DNA from: Lepidodermella squamata
Lineage: Eukaryota; Gastrotricha
Assembly (NCBI GenBank): GCA_047495785.1
Contig: JBLDXI010000010.1
Span: forward strand, 2,108,001 to 2,172,000
Length of the DNA stretch: 64,000 nucleotides
Direction of reading: 5' to 3'
Below the pieces are notes generated by a model, which was not told the origin of the DNA, ran no database searches, and was given only the letters and a program-made list of their open reading frames with translations. Positions 1 through 10,290 of the stretch are shown in pieces; within the stretch, counting starts at the first letter, position 1, and every line of letters starts with the position of its first letter. The translations under genes and the position numbers were made by a program.

Positions 1-202
1 TGGCTCTGAGATTCCGTTTCATTTCATCAGTTCGCGGGCTATTGATGAAATCGTCAAAGGCGTTGATGCTAGCCAACGCAAATGGCCGCCGTTGGATGAG
101 GAGAAGCTGGTGAAGACGTTGTACGAAGGGCTCAAGAGAGACGGGGCTTTGAGAAGTATTGAAAACTTCAGTCTTCCTCGGCTTCTTGCTCCGGAAAACT
201 AA
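1..202 (+). CDS. IRG-like GTPase, type A, 3' end only
   Basis: This is the last 66 codons of a type A IRG-like GTPase; the gene begins left of the window. The reading frame runs GSEIPFHFISSRAIDEIV and ends in LLAPEN then TAA. It is almost identical to residues 244-309 of the copy at 10944-11921, which identifies the family and shows recent duplication. The segment covers the end of the G domain (the ISSR stretch probably corresponds to the G5 region) and the C-terminal helical tail. Nothing in this stretch is broken, but completeness of the gene cannot be judged. Confidence 0.85.
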   Translation, partial: GSEIPFHFISSRAIDEIVKGVDASQRKWPPLDEEKLVKTLYEGLKRDGALRSIENFSLPRLLAPEN

Positions 203-308
203 TTCAAGCGATTGACTTGTGACTTTGAAGGTCATGTTATGAGACCTATTGATTCATTTTTCGTTTCATTACTTGGGCGTTTCTGTTCACTTTAATCTTG
301 AATGTTTC

Positions 309-314
309 AATAAA
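309..314 (+). terminator. AATAAA polyadenylation signal of the partial type A gene
   Basis: AATAAA lies 107 bases after the stop codon in a block (GTTTCAATAAAAATTGCA) that is also found after the type A copies at 12033 and 26601. Confidence 0.7.
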
Positions 315-340
315 AATTGCAAGTCTGTCTCATTCTGATT

Positions 341-997
341 TGTCTTTCTTTAATCAATCTGGCAGATGGAGTCTTGAAAGTAAATTGAACACCTTTTGGC
401 AGTTAGACGTTGTGAAAATTACCAGAATTTTATTAGATATTAATAGAATGATGAGAAATTCAGTTAATATTCAGTTGGCCATGTTTGAGGTTTTTGAAGT
501 GCAAATCGCGTATCGTTTTACGACTAATTTCACGAATACTTTAGAAAATTGACTCAGAACTTGGCATAAAAGATAGCAGCTAGTACTAAGCCTCAACTAA
601 ACAGTAGAATTTCTGCGCTGATTGGGCAATCGATCGCTGAAGAACAGCTGCTTCAAAATACAAACTTTCAATTAAAGCGCTTCGGACCCGCGAAGATCAA
701 CAAAGATCCGCACGATGGCATACTCGATGCAGCAGGTGCTTGAAAACTACAGCTGTTCATCTCTGTTTAAGTTATTGATACAAATTTTAAACAACCGGCT
801 TCATTCCACAGGGTTTATTCCTTCATTTTTTGGACAATCATAGCTTCAAGAAAAGGAAAACCATCACGTTCAATATCAATGAACTGACGTTGGCAGTTGG
901 CACCGTAATTTCATACCCAAAAGTCAACGCAGAACTGGCTTGGAAGATGAGCTATTTCAAAGCAGGGGCTAAGCAGACGAGTTGATAAGAATCACTC
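341..997. other. Intergenic; 3' flank of a type B IRG gene at its right end
   Basis: No gene is seen. The stretch at about 905-975 (AACGCAGAACTGGCTTGGAA and neighbours) matches the sequence just 3' of the type B genes at 22284 and 32454. It shows that the 3' half of the next gene came from a type B copy. Confidence 0.5.
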
Positions 998-1892
998 TTA
1001 CATCTTACATGCTGATGCTGACGCGGACAGATCGAACTCATCGATGGAGACTTCTCTGTTCCTGAGAGCTCCCTCGACCAGAGTCTGTAGGAACAACTGC
1101 TCGTCGATGATCGGGTACTGCGGATCGGCTGTGGTTTCGAAATCCATCATTCGCCTCAACGCGCGGCCGCTGAGGTAGTAGAACTTCACCGAGCACAGTC
1201 CGTTCTCGAAAAGCTGGCCATCGTAGCCAGATTTTACTCGATGCACGACATCATTCACTAAGCGCTGGCGAGTTTGTTCGTCAAGGTCGGACAATTTCTT
1301 CCCATCATATTTGTCGAAAGCTTCATTATCAAAATCGATGTCAGATTTTGTTACGACATATATGTATTCCTGGCCCATTTTCTTAGCCTGAAGGCCGTAA
1401 TCGATATCGAACTGTGTCAGCCGGTTGCCAGTCACGATGATCAAAGTCCATGAAGTAATAGCTATCTGGGTAAGGCGCTGGCTTTATTGTGCATTCGACA
1501 ACGCTCACGTTAGACTTTGCGCCTCGAACCAGCGCATTGATAAGGGACGACTTGCCAACGCCGGCTTGCCCGATGATTGCAAAGTTGAAGTCGTCGAGAT
1601 TTAGGCGGACATCTTTCGACTTATGCTTGATTTCCGCCTCCATTCGCTTGCGCTTCGCCTCTTTCTCAGCTTCGATGCGTTGCTTTTCTTCGAGCATCTT
1701 TCGCTTCACAGCTTTGCCGGTTTCAAGTGCCATGTTGTTTTGCAGTTGGGATATTTGGGCTTGGAGTGTTTCAAGTATTTTCTAGTAACAAAGGTCACAA
1801 TAATTTGGAAGAAATTCTTGACATCATACCGAAATCTCCGGCGGGATTTGATATTCACTGACTTGACGGCGGCTTCCGAAAATATTACCCAT
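998..1892 (-). pseudogene. Chimeric type A/type B IRG-like GTPase pseudogene
   Basis: Exon 1 (1892-1830) encodes MGNIFGSRR..EYQIPPEIS, a type A Met-Gly exon. A 48-nt intron (1829-1782) follows, then exon 2 with the type A coiled coil and P-loop GQAGVGKSS. After the PAPYPDS segment the reading jumps to YYFMD: about 25 codons holding the WDVPG (G3) motif are missing, and the frame then shifts. The downstream frame (1444-998) is type B: GNRLTQFDIDYGLQAKKMGQ, a degenerate G4 (VTKSDIDFD for RSKSDIDLD) and a type B C terminus. The 5' flank carries the type A promoter motif and the 3' flank the type B flank. The gene therefore looks like an A/B recombinant that has lost G3 and its frame. It cannot encode a normal GTPase. 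Confidence 0.85.
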
Positions 1893-2240
1893 GATAATAG
1901 AAATCTAATTTAAACTGAAAAAGGTTTGGAAATTATTGCAGAAGACATTGCAGAAATTATGAGCCGATTTCGATAGCAATAGTAAAACCAGTGCTAAAAT
2001 AGTTTAGCTCAGTAACTTAAGTTGCATACAGGGGGAGCCTGGATTTTATGGGCAATCCATCGTTAAATTGCTGGCTTGGATCGAAGTAAATTCGAATTTT
2101 GTAATACAATATGTTTCATTCCATTTATTACAATCAATGGAGTAGATGAAATAACTGACGCTATGCTTCCGTCGAATATGAATTACACACAATCCATTAA
2201 TACAAACGTTCAAGAGGTGAAGCAATCGCGTGCCAGTCCA

Positions 2241-2263
2241 TAATCAATGGCATCGCTAGCACC
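2241..2263 (-). promoter_or_regulatory. Conserved upstream motif of type A genes (TGCCAG tandem), degenerate copy
   Basis: On the minus strand it reads GGTGCTAGCGATGCCATTGA, about 350 bp upstream of the ATG at 1892. Closely similar copies occur upstream of the type A genes at 47607 (48305-48327) and 56038 (55698-55720). Each is followed by a CTGGCxCGCGATT block. The role as a transcription factor site is inferred from conservation. Confidence 0.5.
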
Positions 2264-3883
2264 ACTAAGTATCAGGATACATACTTATAACATTTAAACC
2301 GCTGCGATCAGGGTCTAGATATTAGCAACAGCAACCCGCAACCAGCCGTTTCACATTGATTCAGAGCTAACATTTTCAGATCATTTTCAGTCTCTCACAG
2401 CGATACTAAACGAGGTGACATCATTAGCCTACGCTTCCTGGGACTTACCAAGGGCTCTGGGTGAACAGATGAGATCACTGATGTATATTACAAGAGAGTA
2501 CAACGAAGGTGCCCCTCGAAACCTTCCCCCACTCGTAGAAAATGGAACTAATGGCATCCAACCAGGGAGTGATAAGAGTCTCAAGGCAATAAGTATCGGC
2601 TCCCACGCGCCGGAGAATTGAGAACTCGGCGGTTATGGGAGTTGAACAAACTCAGTACTCAGTTCGTTGCAGATCGTGTTCGGACGCGACAAACTGCCCG
2701 CGATAGCAGCCTAAGAGCCTAAGAGCGACAGATTGGGTTTTAAAAACTGATAGAATAACCCGTGAGCAACATCGACAGTCAGCGGGCCACGCAACAAAAT
2801 GAGAATTTATCCCACTGTTACGATTAATTTGAGAGGTTTTGGAGCGTTTTGTAATGTTCTCTCGCTTTTAGTTGAAATGACTAGAGATGAAATTAGAGGA
2901 TTGACTGTCCCAATCATCTCATTTTAGTTTTTAATTTACTTATTACTTCCAAGTTCCAAGTATAAAATAGGCTCTGTGTGTTGCGCCCGCGGAATTCTTA
3001 AAATCGCCGCGGTGGTGCGCTGCGGAATAATGCGCGAGTGCGCGCGATTGTTTACCTTTCTGCTTAATAGTGTGCAAAGGTGCGGTGTTAAGACTTTTGA
3101 CGCGGAAACCACTATTCGCGCCGCGGAAAAATTTAAAAATAGACGCGGAAAGTAGCGATGAATCCGCGGAATTAAATCCATTAATCAGAATAACTTGGCG
3201 GCTGGTTTTTTTTGCAAAAATCATCCACTGACCACAACCACTTCGTCACGTTAGCTAAACGCGGCTGATAGCAAACCGCTAGCACCTAGCGACTGGTATT
3301 AAAGCTCTATAATGGGCTAACTTTTTCGCGCAATGTCGGCCAGATATGCCGTAAAAGGGATGTTCGCTATCGGTGCGCATGAACTGGGTGTTCGGCGGCT
3401 GCGTACCTATGGGACTCGAAATGAGTTTATACCGGACTGCGCACGAGGGTGGCTATAGTAACACCGAAACAACCGCCCATTGCTAGCTCCTAGCACCTAA
3501 TCGGGGTGGTTCGATAACCACTGAGACTGAGCCGAGCCATTTTACGACCCGTGTTACTCAGCTCTTTCCAAACGCTGGACGCTATTCCCCCGCCGACCCA
3601 TTACAACATGTAGCAGTCAATTTCTTGAAAAACCGCGTTCGAATGAACCCTCTCCGTGCGCAGTTGTCACATTTTTATTGCCCTTATTGCAGGTCTGCAA
3701 GGCGCTCGCTCTCAAAAGCGGTGTTAATCCGCTAATCCCTAATCCGCGTCTCAAGAGTTCCGCCCCTCTTCGCCGCCCTAGCCCTCTGTATTGCGCTGTT
3801 GACGTGACTCGCTACCTCAGGACACCCGCCGGTCACCAGTCACCTGTTGGGTCAGGTCACCGGTCTGGTACTAGTCGTGAGAC
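2264..3883. other. Intergenic, CpG-rich in its right part, no gene recognised
   Basis: No coding pattern was found. The piece at about 2795-2890 (ATTTATCCCACT through TTTTAGTTGAAATGACT) recurs in diverged form at about 46485-46600, so it is a dispersed repeat. From about 2940 the sequence becomes rich in CGCG-type words, as often seen near the ends of DNA transposons. Similar words return at 4140-4290, but I could not delimit an element. Confidence 0.35.
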
Positions 3884-4039
3884 CATGAGACGTACCAGGA
3901 CGCCGAGGCTTGATAAAAGGGGCAAAAAACATCAGCTCGTGCCTCAAATCAATGCGACGAGCTCATGAATAATCCGTTTCGCTTTACACAGATTTTATTA
4001 TAGGAGATTCGAAGCCTCGGCGTCCTGGCACGTCTCATG
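3884..4039. repeat. 156-bp fold-back repeat (28-bp arms)
   Basis: Arms 3884-3911 and 4012-4039 are inverted copies of CATGAGACGTxCCAGGACGC with one mismatch over 28 bp, around a 100-bp loop. This is the layout of a very small MITE or a cruciform-forming repeat. No target-site duplication is clear. Confidence 0.6.
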
Positions 4040-5142
4040 TTCGCGGCCGGTCAGCCGCTGCCGATTGACCGGTTTTCAACCGAAATATGTCACAAAACTC
4101 AGAAATTTTATAAATCGCGTCTTTTGTTTACTATTAGCGTCTTTTGACCGCGCGCACTCACCGATTTCAGCGGGAAGCGATTAAATAAGCGCGGCGGATT
4201 AACATTTTGACCGCGCCTTCACAAATTCGCGGCGCGCGCACAAATTCCGCGTCATTTTACACATTTCAGCGTCGTGTTTACTTTGGGCGTATAAAATATA
4301 TTATTTGCTTTCAGAGTGGAACCTTTCCTATTACTGCTGGCTCAATGAACCGTCCTGTGAATCACGCAATAAGGACCTAATTCGACGATAAACTCGAAGT
4401 GAGGGATAGGTAATTCTAATCCCATGATTGCGAATTTGGAATCAGCGCAAAAAATTGGCCTAGGGTGACGTGTTGCGATCCTTTATTGTACAAAAAAAAA
4501 TGTATAACCTATAATTGCACCAATTAGGCTAATTGCTATCTTCTGCTATAAGCGGAAGCAGATATCAACAAATGTCCCTCTACAAAAAGTTTCCTCGTCC
4601 CGAAATTGCCCCTTCGAGGTTATAGGGGGAAAATCCATGAAAAAGACGCTCCTGAAGCAATCATTTTTAGTTTTTTTATAATTTCGATAATTGATAGGGG
4701 TAAACCGGAAGTGACAAAGCCAAAAACCGGAAGTTGCATTTGAACCATAAATATCGATGCTAAAGAGAGTTTAAAAGGGCCCAGGGGGTAATTAGTACGT
4801 AGATTTCAAATTTCGCATCGTTTTTTCCAGCAGATTTTTCGAAATCGGTGCAAATGGATGATTTTGGATCGGTGATACAAAAAATATGCTTGCGTCACAC
4901 AATTGGGGTGAGGGGTGACTACGCACGAATAAATGTACCAGCACAATCGACCTTCTCCAAATTTTTATCTAGCGATAAGGCACGTCTCATTTAATGACGC
5001 TTCGGTTGAATTGGCCGTAAAGTTTCTCAGTTACCCATCGGGTAGCAAGCAACTTTGCCGACCAATCATATAGACATATCAGCAATTATCGCATGACGTA
5101 TTACTTTATTTTCTTTTTACGAAATAGTTTTGGGTACAAAAA
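4040..5142. other. Intergenic, no gene recognised
   Basis: No open frame with coding character, RNA gene or delimitable element was found. Confidence 0.4.
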
Positions 5143-8100
5143 TCACATCATAGTTGTTATCCAGATGCTTGATTTCCTCCTTGGCGAAGATTGCCTTCGA
5201 GTTGGCAAGCGGCCCGACCAGTGCACAGCTCTAGGAATAGGCGGCGGAGGAGTTGGGGGCTGCCGTAGATGCATTACAACAGCAACTTCATTGAAAGCAA
5301 CGTAAACGATTGACGCGCAGGCTACGGCTGTGGTCACGTGACTCGCGTTTGACCATCAATGTAGCAGGGCGATGAGGAGGGCAGCCGAGATGACACCGCA
5401 GCTGCAAAGCGCAAAACAGCCAACCAACGTGACGTTTAATGGAATTCTGAAAATGTCCAGAATAACCGTAAGATTCAGATTCAGAAAGCGAACTGAAATC
5501 GACTGATGTATTATAAATTATGAACTTCTTAACTCAATAACAATTATGACCTCTGTGTTTTTTTTACAGTATCGATTGCCCCCTTCCCATGTCGGAAATC
5601 CGTAGGCTGAGTTAGAGTTGAGGAGACGATTTTTTTTACCAATTCTCCCCAAACCGGCCTATGACACTTGCCTATGACACTTGCGAGCCTATGACACTTG
5701 CGACAAATTGGACCCAAGATTTTGAAAAACTCTCACTCGGCCAACGGATTTCCGACTAGGTCTATGGATCCCTATTACATTCTCCATGTTTTAAATATCC
5801 CTCGTATCCTAAAATCCACTAAAAAGATGAATTAGAATCAATTTCTAATAGAATCAAAGCGGTAAGTACTTGAGCCCTTGATCAGCTTCACTCACCTTTG
5901 AGTTATGTCCGCGTGATTTGACTGATGTGACAGCTACAACGACTAGATAAATCACCAGGAAGCAGTGTAAGATGGCCGAAGTAGCAAATAGAGCAAGAGC
6001 CGTCCTTGAAAAAGCCAAATTCGCAGTCGATTCGGTACGACTCCACCGCCCACCTACCCTCCACTGTGTCAGCGAATTCATTGCGCAGAATGACCTCATG
6101 GAGGCGAGTTGGCGAAACGCCTAGAGCAGTGCCAATGAAAACCAAGTGCAAAGTCGTCCAAGAGCAGGAGACTCCGGATGATCTCATAATAAGTGATACA
6201 TTTGGCTGCCTCGAACTAAGTGAATAAGCTACGGCCGATGTAACCATCGAAAAACCTGCTGACCAAAGCAACACCATAGCCTTACAGCTTTGCACGCTTG
6301 AAGAACCACTCAAGGGAATGATGAGTATGTGCAAGGTGATCAGAATATCGCCTAGCAGCATGAATTTTACAGGCCAAGTAATACGGGTTCTGAAAAGACT
6401 CCATTTTCTCAAAAGAAATGTTAACACTGCTAAACACGCCAGAGCCGAGCTAATTGCTGAGAAAGGTATTAGGATAGTTTCTTACATTCTGTTACAATTA
6501 ACCCTGTGCTTACCTTTCAACGTTGCATTCACAGCTGGAGACAATGGGTTCTCCAGGCTTCTGGTAATGCGAATCATATCCACAGGAGGGACATTTCCTT
6601 TTGTTCGCCAGTTCATAGCTGACGGTCTAAGGGCTATTGCGCGGCTTTTGTTGTGACTGGGAGACGAGATTGCCACGAGCTCGTTGGTGGTGTGATTGCC
6701 CATCACGCGTGTTTGACTGAATCCCACTACGAACATGGTTTTATTAAATTCGTAGTTCAGCATGACTTCTTTCATTATGTCTACAACGATAGAACCTCGA
6801 GTGTGTAGTTTTTGGTCATTAACGAACAAATCCGATAGCGTTTCATTGCCTGTAAAAACATATACATAATGATTGCAGAGCTAAACATTTGATTAGTTTC
6901 ACGATTGCTGAGAGCTGCTTCCGTTGCGTTGAGGATGATTCCAGTGGCTAAGGCCTGGTCGTAGCAAATTCGCAATATTCGTATCCGCGTGACATTTGAG
7001 GGTTACCGATATTATCTGCTAAAATCGATTGAAGTTCTTGCAGAGTTTTCTCGAAGCGCGTTGCCAACGTTGGAGTCTGAAGTCATGTCGGTGAGCCGGA
7101 TAACGCTTTCTAATGCCTACAAAAGGTAGGATGAGTAAAACATCTAGCATCAGGTATTAACGCACTTTTAGCACCATGTGCATCTCACACTAATCGGCTT
7201 CCTCAGGGATGATGGGTGGGCTGCCGATGTTGTCCCAATTCGGTAGTAGAAACACATATTTCGGACCAAATAACCCGTTTTTATAAAGCAGACATAGCGT
7301 TAGTGCGTTATTGAAGGTATTCACGACAATAATCCTAGGATCGTGCGACTTGAATTGCTCCAGGGATAGATATTCGTCGCTGAGATAAAAATTGACCTTT
7401 TCTTGGTATAGAAGGCGAATCCCAACGGTCTTAAAATGTTGCGAAAAGTAGGTATCCATCTGAAATTGAAGGCTTCGATTCGGCTGATTGACATGATTAA
7501 TTGTGAAACTAACCACAGTTGAATAAGGATTTGTTTCTGAGATGATCGCCACATGATACCAGTTCATATTCTTCATGAATTGCGACAAAGCCAGCGAGTA
7601 GCAGTCAGGAGTATCCCCAATGGCGAAAAAATTCGCAAATTTCTTTCGATCTGTCAAAACTTCAAAGGTGACAGGGTAGATCGACAGCTGAAACAATCAT
7701 CTATAGTGAAGAATGCATTGGTGTACGAAATCTTAACCAACGCCTACGAAATTGAACTGATTTAGCATCCTTGCAGTAAGGCTCTGTGTTTGAGGGCTGC
7801 ATTCAGTCAGCACGGCGAATGGAAAGCGGTTTTCGACATTTCCGCTGTTGAGGATTCGAGCCGTAAATTCCTAATGCATCGTCACACTTGAAAATGGAAG
7901 ATGATATTTTATATAGCGCTTCTGCTTTTTGGATAAATTGTTAAGGTCTCCTACGATACTCGAATCCTACGTCGTAACGAGGTAGCCAGTTGGGTAGCTT
8001 CCTCAGGTTCTCTTATGCTGTTTGGTAGGCTACTGTACATAGAGGCCCGGCTGGGAAGAAGCCTGAGTAGGTAACACTTGCTAGCACTTTAAGCAGGGTT

Positions 8101-8222
8101 CGACTTGAATTGGTTCGAGGCAGACCTACCAGCTCAGGTATTGACTCATCAATACTTCGTTTCGCTGATACGTGGGCAATAATTAGGAAGAGACAGAATA
8201 CAACTTCTGTCCGTATCATCAT
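5143..8222 (-). pseudogene. GABA-B-type (class C) G-protein-coupled receptor-like gene, probably a pseudogene
   Basis: A signal-peptide-like start (MMIRTEVVFCLFLIIAHVSA) at 8222 leads into YSGFFPAGPLC, the usual start of the bilobed ligand-binding domain. The exon at 7650-7190 has LTDRKKFANFF and DPRIIVVNTFNNALTLCLLY..LFGPKYVFLLPNW, a close match to the GABA-B Venus flytrap lobe. At 6829-6514 the pre-membrane segment WRTKGNVPPVD is seen. A 57-nt intron (6513-6457, phase 1) joins it to TM1 (ALACLAVLTFLL), TM2 and TM3 with its conserved Cys. TM5-like (6050-5900) and TM6/TM7-like segments (5446-5143) follow. Breaks: TAA at 8013 inside the first lobe where LLP-Y should follow, a frame change near 6015 at a T-rich run before TM5, and TGA near 5362 between TM6 and TM7. 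Unrecognised introns or assembly errors could explain some of these. Confidence 0.6.
5658..5700. repeat. Short tandem repeat, three copies of CCTATGACACTTG
   Basis: Copies lie at 5658-5670, 5671-5683 and 5688-5700. They fall in a non-coding part of the receptor locus. Confidence 0.8.
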
Positions 8223-8470
8223 GTCAGTATCATGACCGTATCATGCCAGTATATCGGAGACGACCTAAAAAGGCTTCAACATTGTTTGCTTCAAAAATTG
8301 AGCGCGAAGATAGTAGAAACAAGCACCTAAAACTCGTTAGGCTAGAAATTACAATCTATATGATGACTTCATAATATATTTCCAGCTGAGAGCGAAGTAG
8401 GATAAGGAGGTTAGGATATAAGGAAAATCGGCAAAAAAGTCTTTCCCTTTGGTCTTATACCGAGTTCACC

Positions 8471-8664
8471 TTAGCATGTCGTAGTTTTATTTATATAGGC
8501 CCTCCGCCGGCCGGCGCTATAGGCACATATGGTTAACATCAGAGCATGAACATATATTGCCCCCATGCTATTTAGGGCTCGTAACATTAATAAATTGAGC
8601 GTGATCATAGGCAGTTCATATTTTGCAGTTTTATGTTATATTATTTTTGTTTTTCAGATTTTTG
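8471..8664 (+). repeat. Dispersed repeat, inverted partner at 59831-60027
   Basis: About 190 bp running from TTAGCATGTCGTAGTTTTAT through GCCGGCCGGCGC and ATGCTATTTAGGGCTCGTAAC to TTTTTCAGATTTTTGT is repeated in opposite orientation near the right end of the window with few differences. It includes a short open frame, but the identity of the repeat is unknown. Confidence 0.75.
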
Positions 8665-8827
8665 TCGATTTTTTGCGGCTTTTTGTGCGTTTTTGTAGTA
8701 AAGTAGAAAAAGCGATCGTGAGTTCGGGCTCGTTGCACCAATTGCACAGGTCTGAAAAATATCGAGGTTTGTTAGCGGCAATTAAGGGGCTTACGGGCAG
8801 GGCAGGGCTGTTCCAGCTCATTAAGAC

Positions 8828-9022
8828 AAGGCTCAGGTTCAGAAAGGCTCAAGGCTCAAGGGTCAGGCTCATGACGGCTCAGGCTCAGGCTCAGGCTCAG
8901 GGCTCTGTAAGGCAAGGCAGAGATAAATTCATTAACGGTTAGCTTACGTATTATTTGACTCGAGAGGGCTCAGGAGGGCGAGGATCACAAGGGCGGCTCA
9001 GGAGGGCGAGGATCACAAGGGC
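8828..9022. repeat. GGCTCA-type simple repeat and a 28-bp direct repeat
   Basis: Region 8828-8905 is a variable array of GGCTCA/AGGCTC units. At 8967-8994 and 8995-9022 there are two 28-bp copies of GGCTCAGGAGGGCGAGGATC plus eight bases. The open frame across 8565-8942 is a by-product of these repeats. Confidence 0.75.
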
Positions 9023-9249
9023 CTTGCAAACCGATTAAACTGGTTGGGATGATCCCTACTATCCTTCTCTTCAATGCCATCATTCGCTTGTCCCCAGCAC
9101 CTTCGTTGTGACGTTAACGAACATTTGAAAATGTCGCTAAAATTAAAAACCTTCAAAACAACTCGGGCAAAAGAAAGCACCGGATTTCACAAGTTCACAA
9201 GTTCACAAGAAAATGCTATTTTCGCCGTGTCGAGGGCGTTACTTTGCGT

Positions 9250-9437
9250 AATTGTTTATGGGTGCTACTCGAAGAGATTGACCTTCAGAATTTATTAGAT
9301 TCTAGTATCAATTGATCCCGAAAAAATAAACCGTAAATGTTGAATAGCAGCCCGGGCCTATAAATTTTGAACCCGTGAAAATTAAAAAATCTCTAAAATT
9401 AAATAGTGGGGTAGCCGTAATTTTGATGTATTTGGGC
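9250..9437. repeat. Type B IRG 3'-flank block (left part)
   Basis: GCTACTCGAAGAGATTGACC and the following AAACCGTAAATGTTGAATAG match 62636-62730, which lies downstream of the type B copy at the right window end. The block marks the same segmental duplication. Confidence 0.65.
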
Positions 9438-9459
9438 CCTGTCCGTCCAAGCTGAGCCA

Positions 9460-10290
9460 CTAAATGATTCTGGGCTTCTGTTCTATGAAGACCGCTCGAT
9501 TCTGGCGAGCTCCCTCGACCAGAGACTGCAGGAACGCCTGTTCATCGATCAGCGGATACCTCGGCACGGATCCAGCTTCGAAATCCAACATTTGTTGCAA
9601 CACATGGCCGCTGAGGTAGTAGAACTTCGCCGAGCCAAGTCCATTCTCACCGAGCAAGCGTTCGTGATCAGTTTTAACAAGTTGTGCGACATCATTCTTC
9701 AAACGCAGGCGGGTTGGTTCGTCAAGTTCGGAAAACTTCTTCCCACCATGTTTTTCGTACGCCTCGTTGTCAAGTCGGTATCAGACTTCGAGCGAACGAA
9801 AATGCACTCCTGGCCCATTTTCTTAGCCTGGAGTCCGTATTCAATATCGAATTGCGTCAGACGGTCCTTGGTAACAACGATCAACGCGTCCATGAAGTAC
9901 AGGAAATTGTCGAGGTAGTACTTGCCAACTGGATGCTTCGGGGTCATGGCTCCAGGGTGGTCCCAGAAAACCTTGCGCCGAAGCTCCTCCTGTGCGAGTT
10001 TTCGCTCAACTTCCAAAGCAGCTAGCTTCTTCTGTTTCTCCTCTTGAAGCTTCTTCGCAACTTCCTCATCTGTCGACACCTGCAACTTCAACTGCAGTTG
10101 ATTCAATTGTTGCCGCATTTCCATGAGTAGCGGCGTCATATCCTGTACATTTACACATCGAAACATTTGCTTGCGGAAAAAAAAGAATAAGACTTGCCAC
10201 AACTTGAACTGGGGCTTGAGATTCCGACTTGGGCGCAAACAAGCTGCATATTTCCTTCACCACCATTGCCGGGACGATAAATTCCGCCAT
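9460..10290 (-). pseudogene. Type B IRG-like GTPase pseudogene lacking the P-loop
   Basis: Exon 1 (10290-10198) starts MAEFIVPAMVV and ends SESQAPVQVV. The intron 10197-10143 begins GCAAGT and ends ACAG, a GC-AG intron. Exon 2 has the coiled coil (DMTPLLMEMRQQLNQLQLKL..EELRRK) and then jumps directly to VFWDHPGAMTPKHPV. About 62 codons are absent in frame, removing the whole G1/P-loop and switch I part. DALIVVTKDRL and RSKSD follow. A one-base loss after SDTDL (near 9770) shifts the frame; the rest of the type B C terminus continues in another frame at 9702-9490. The last codons are replaced by unrelated sequence at 9482. It cannot bind nucleotide in the normal way. Confidence 0.85.

Noticed and set aside
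8565-8942. 125-aa frame starting MLFRARNINKLS
   Set aside because: It joins a dispersed repeat to a GGCTCA simple repeat. The inverted copy at 59722-59931 keeps only the first part.
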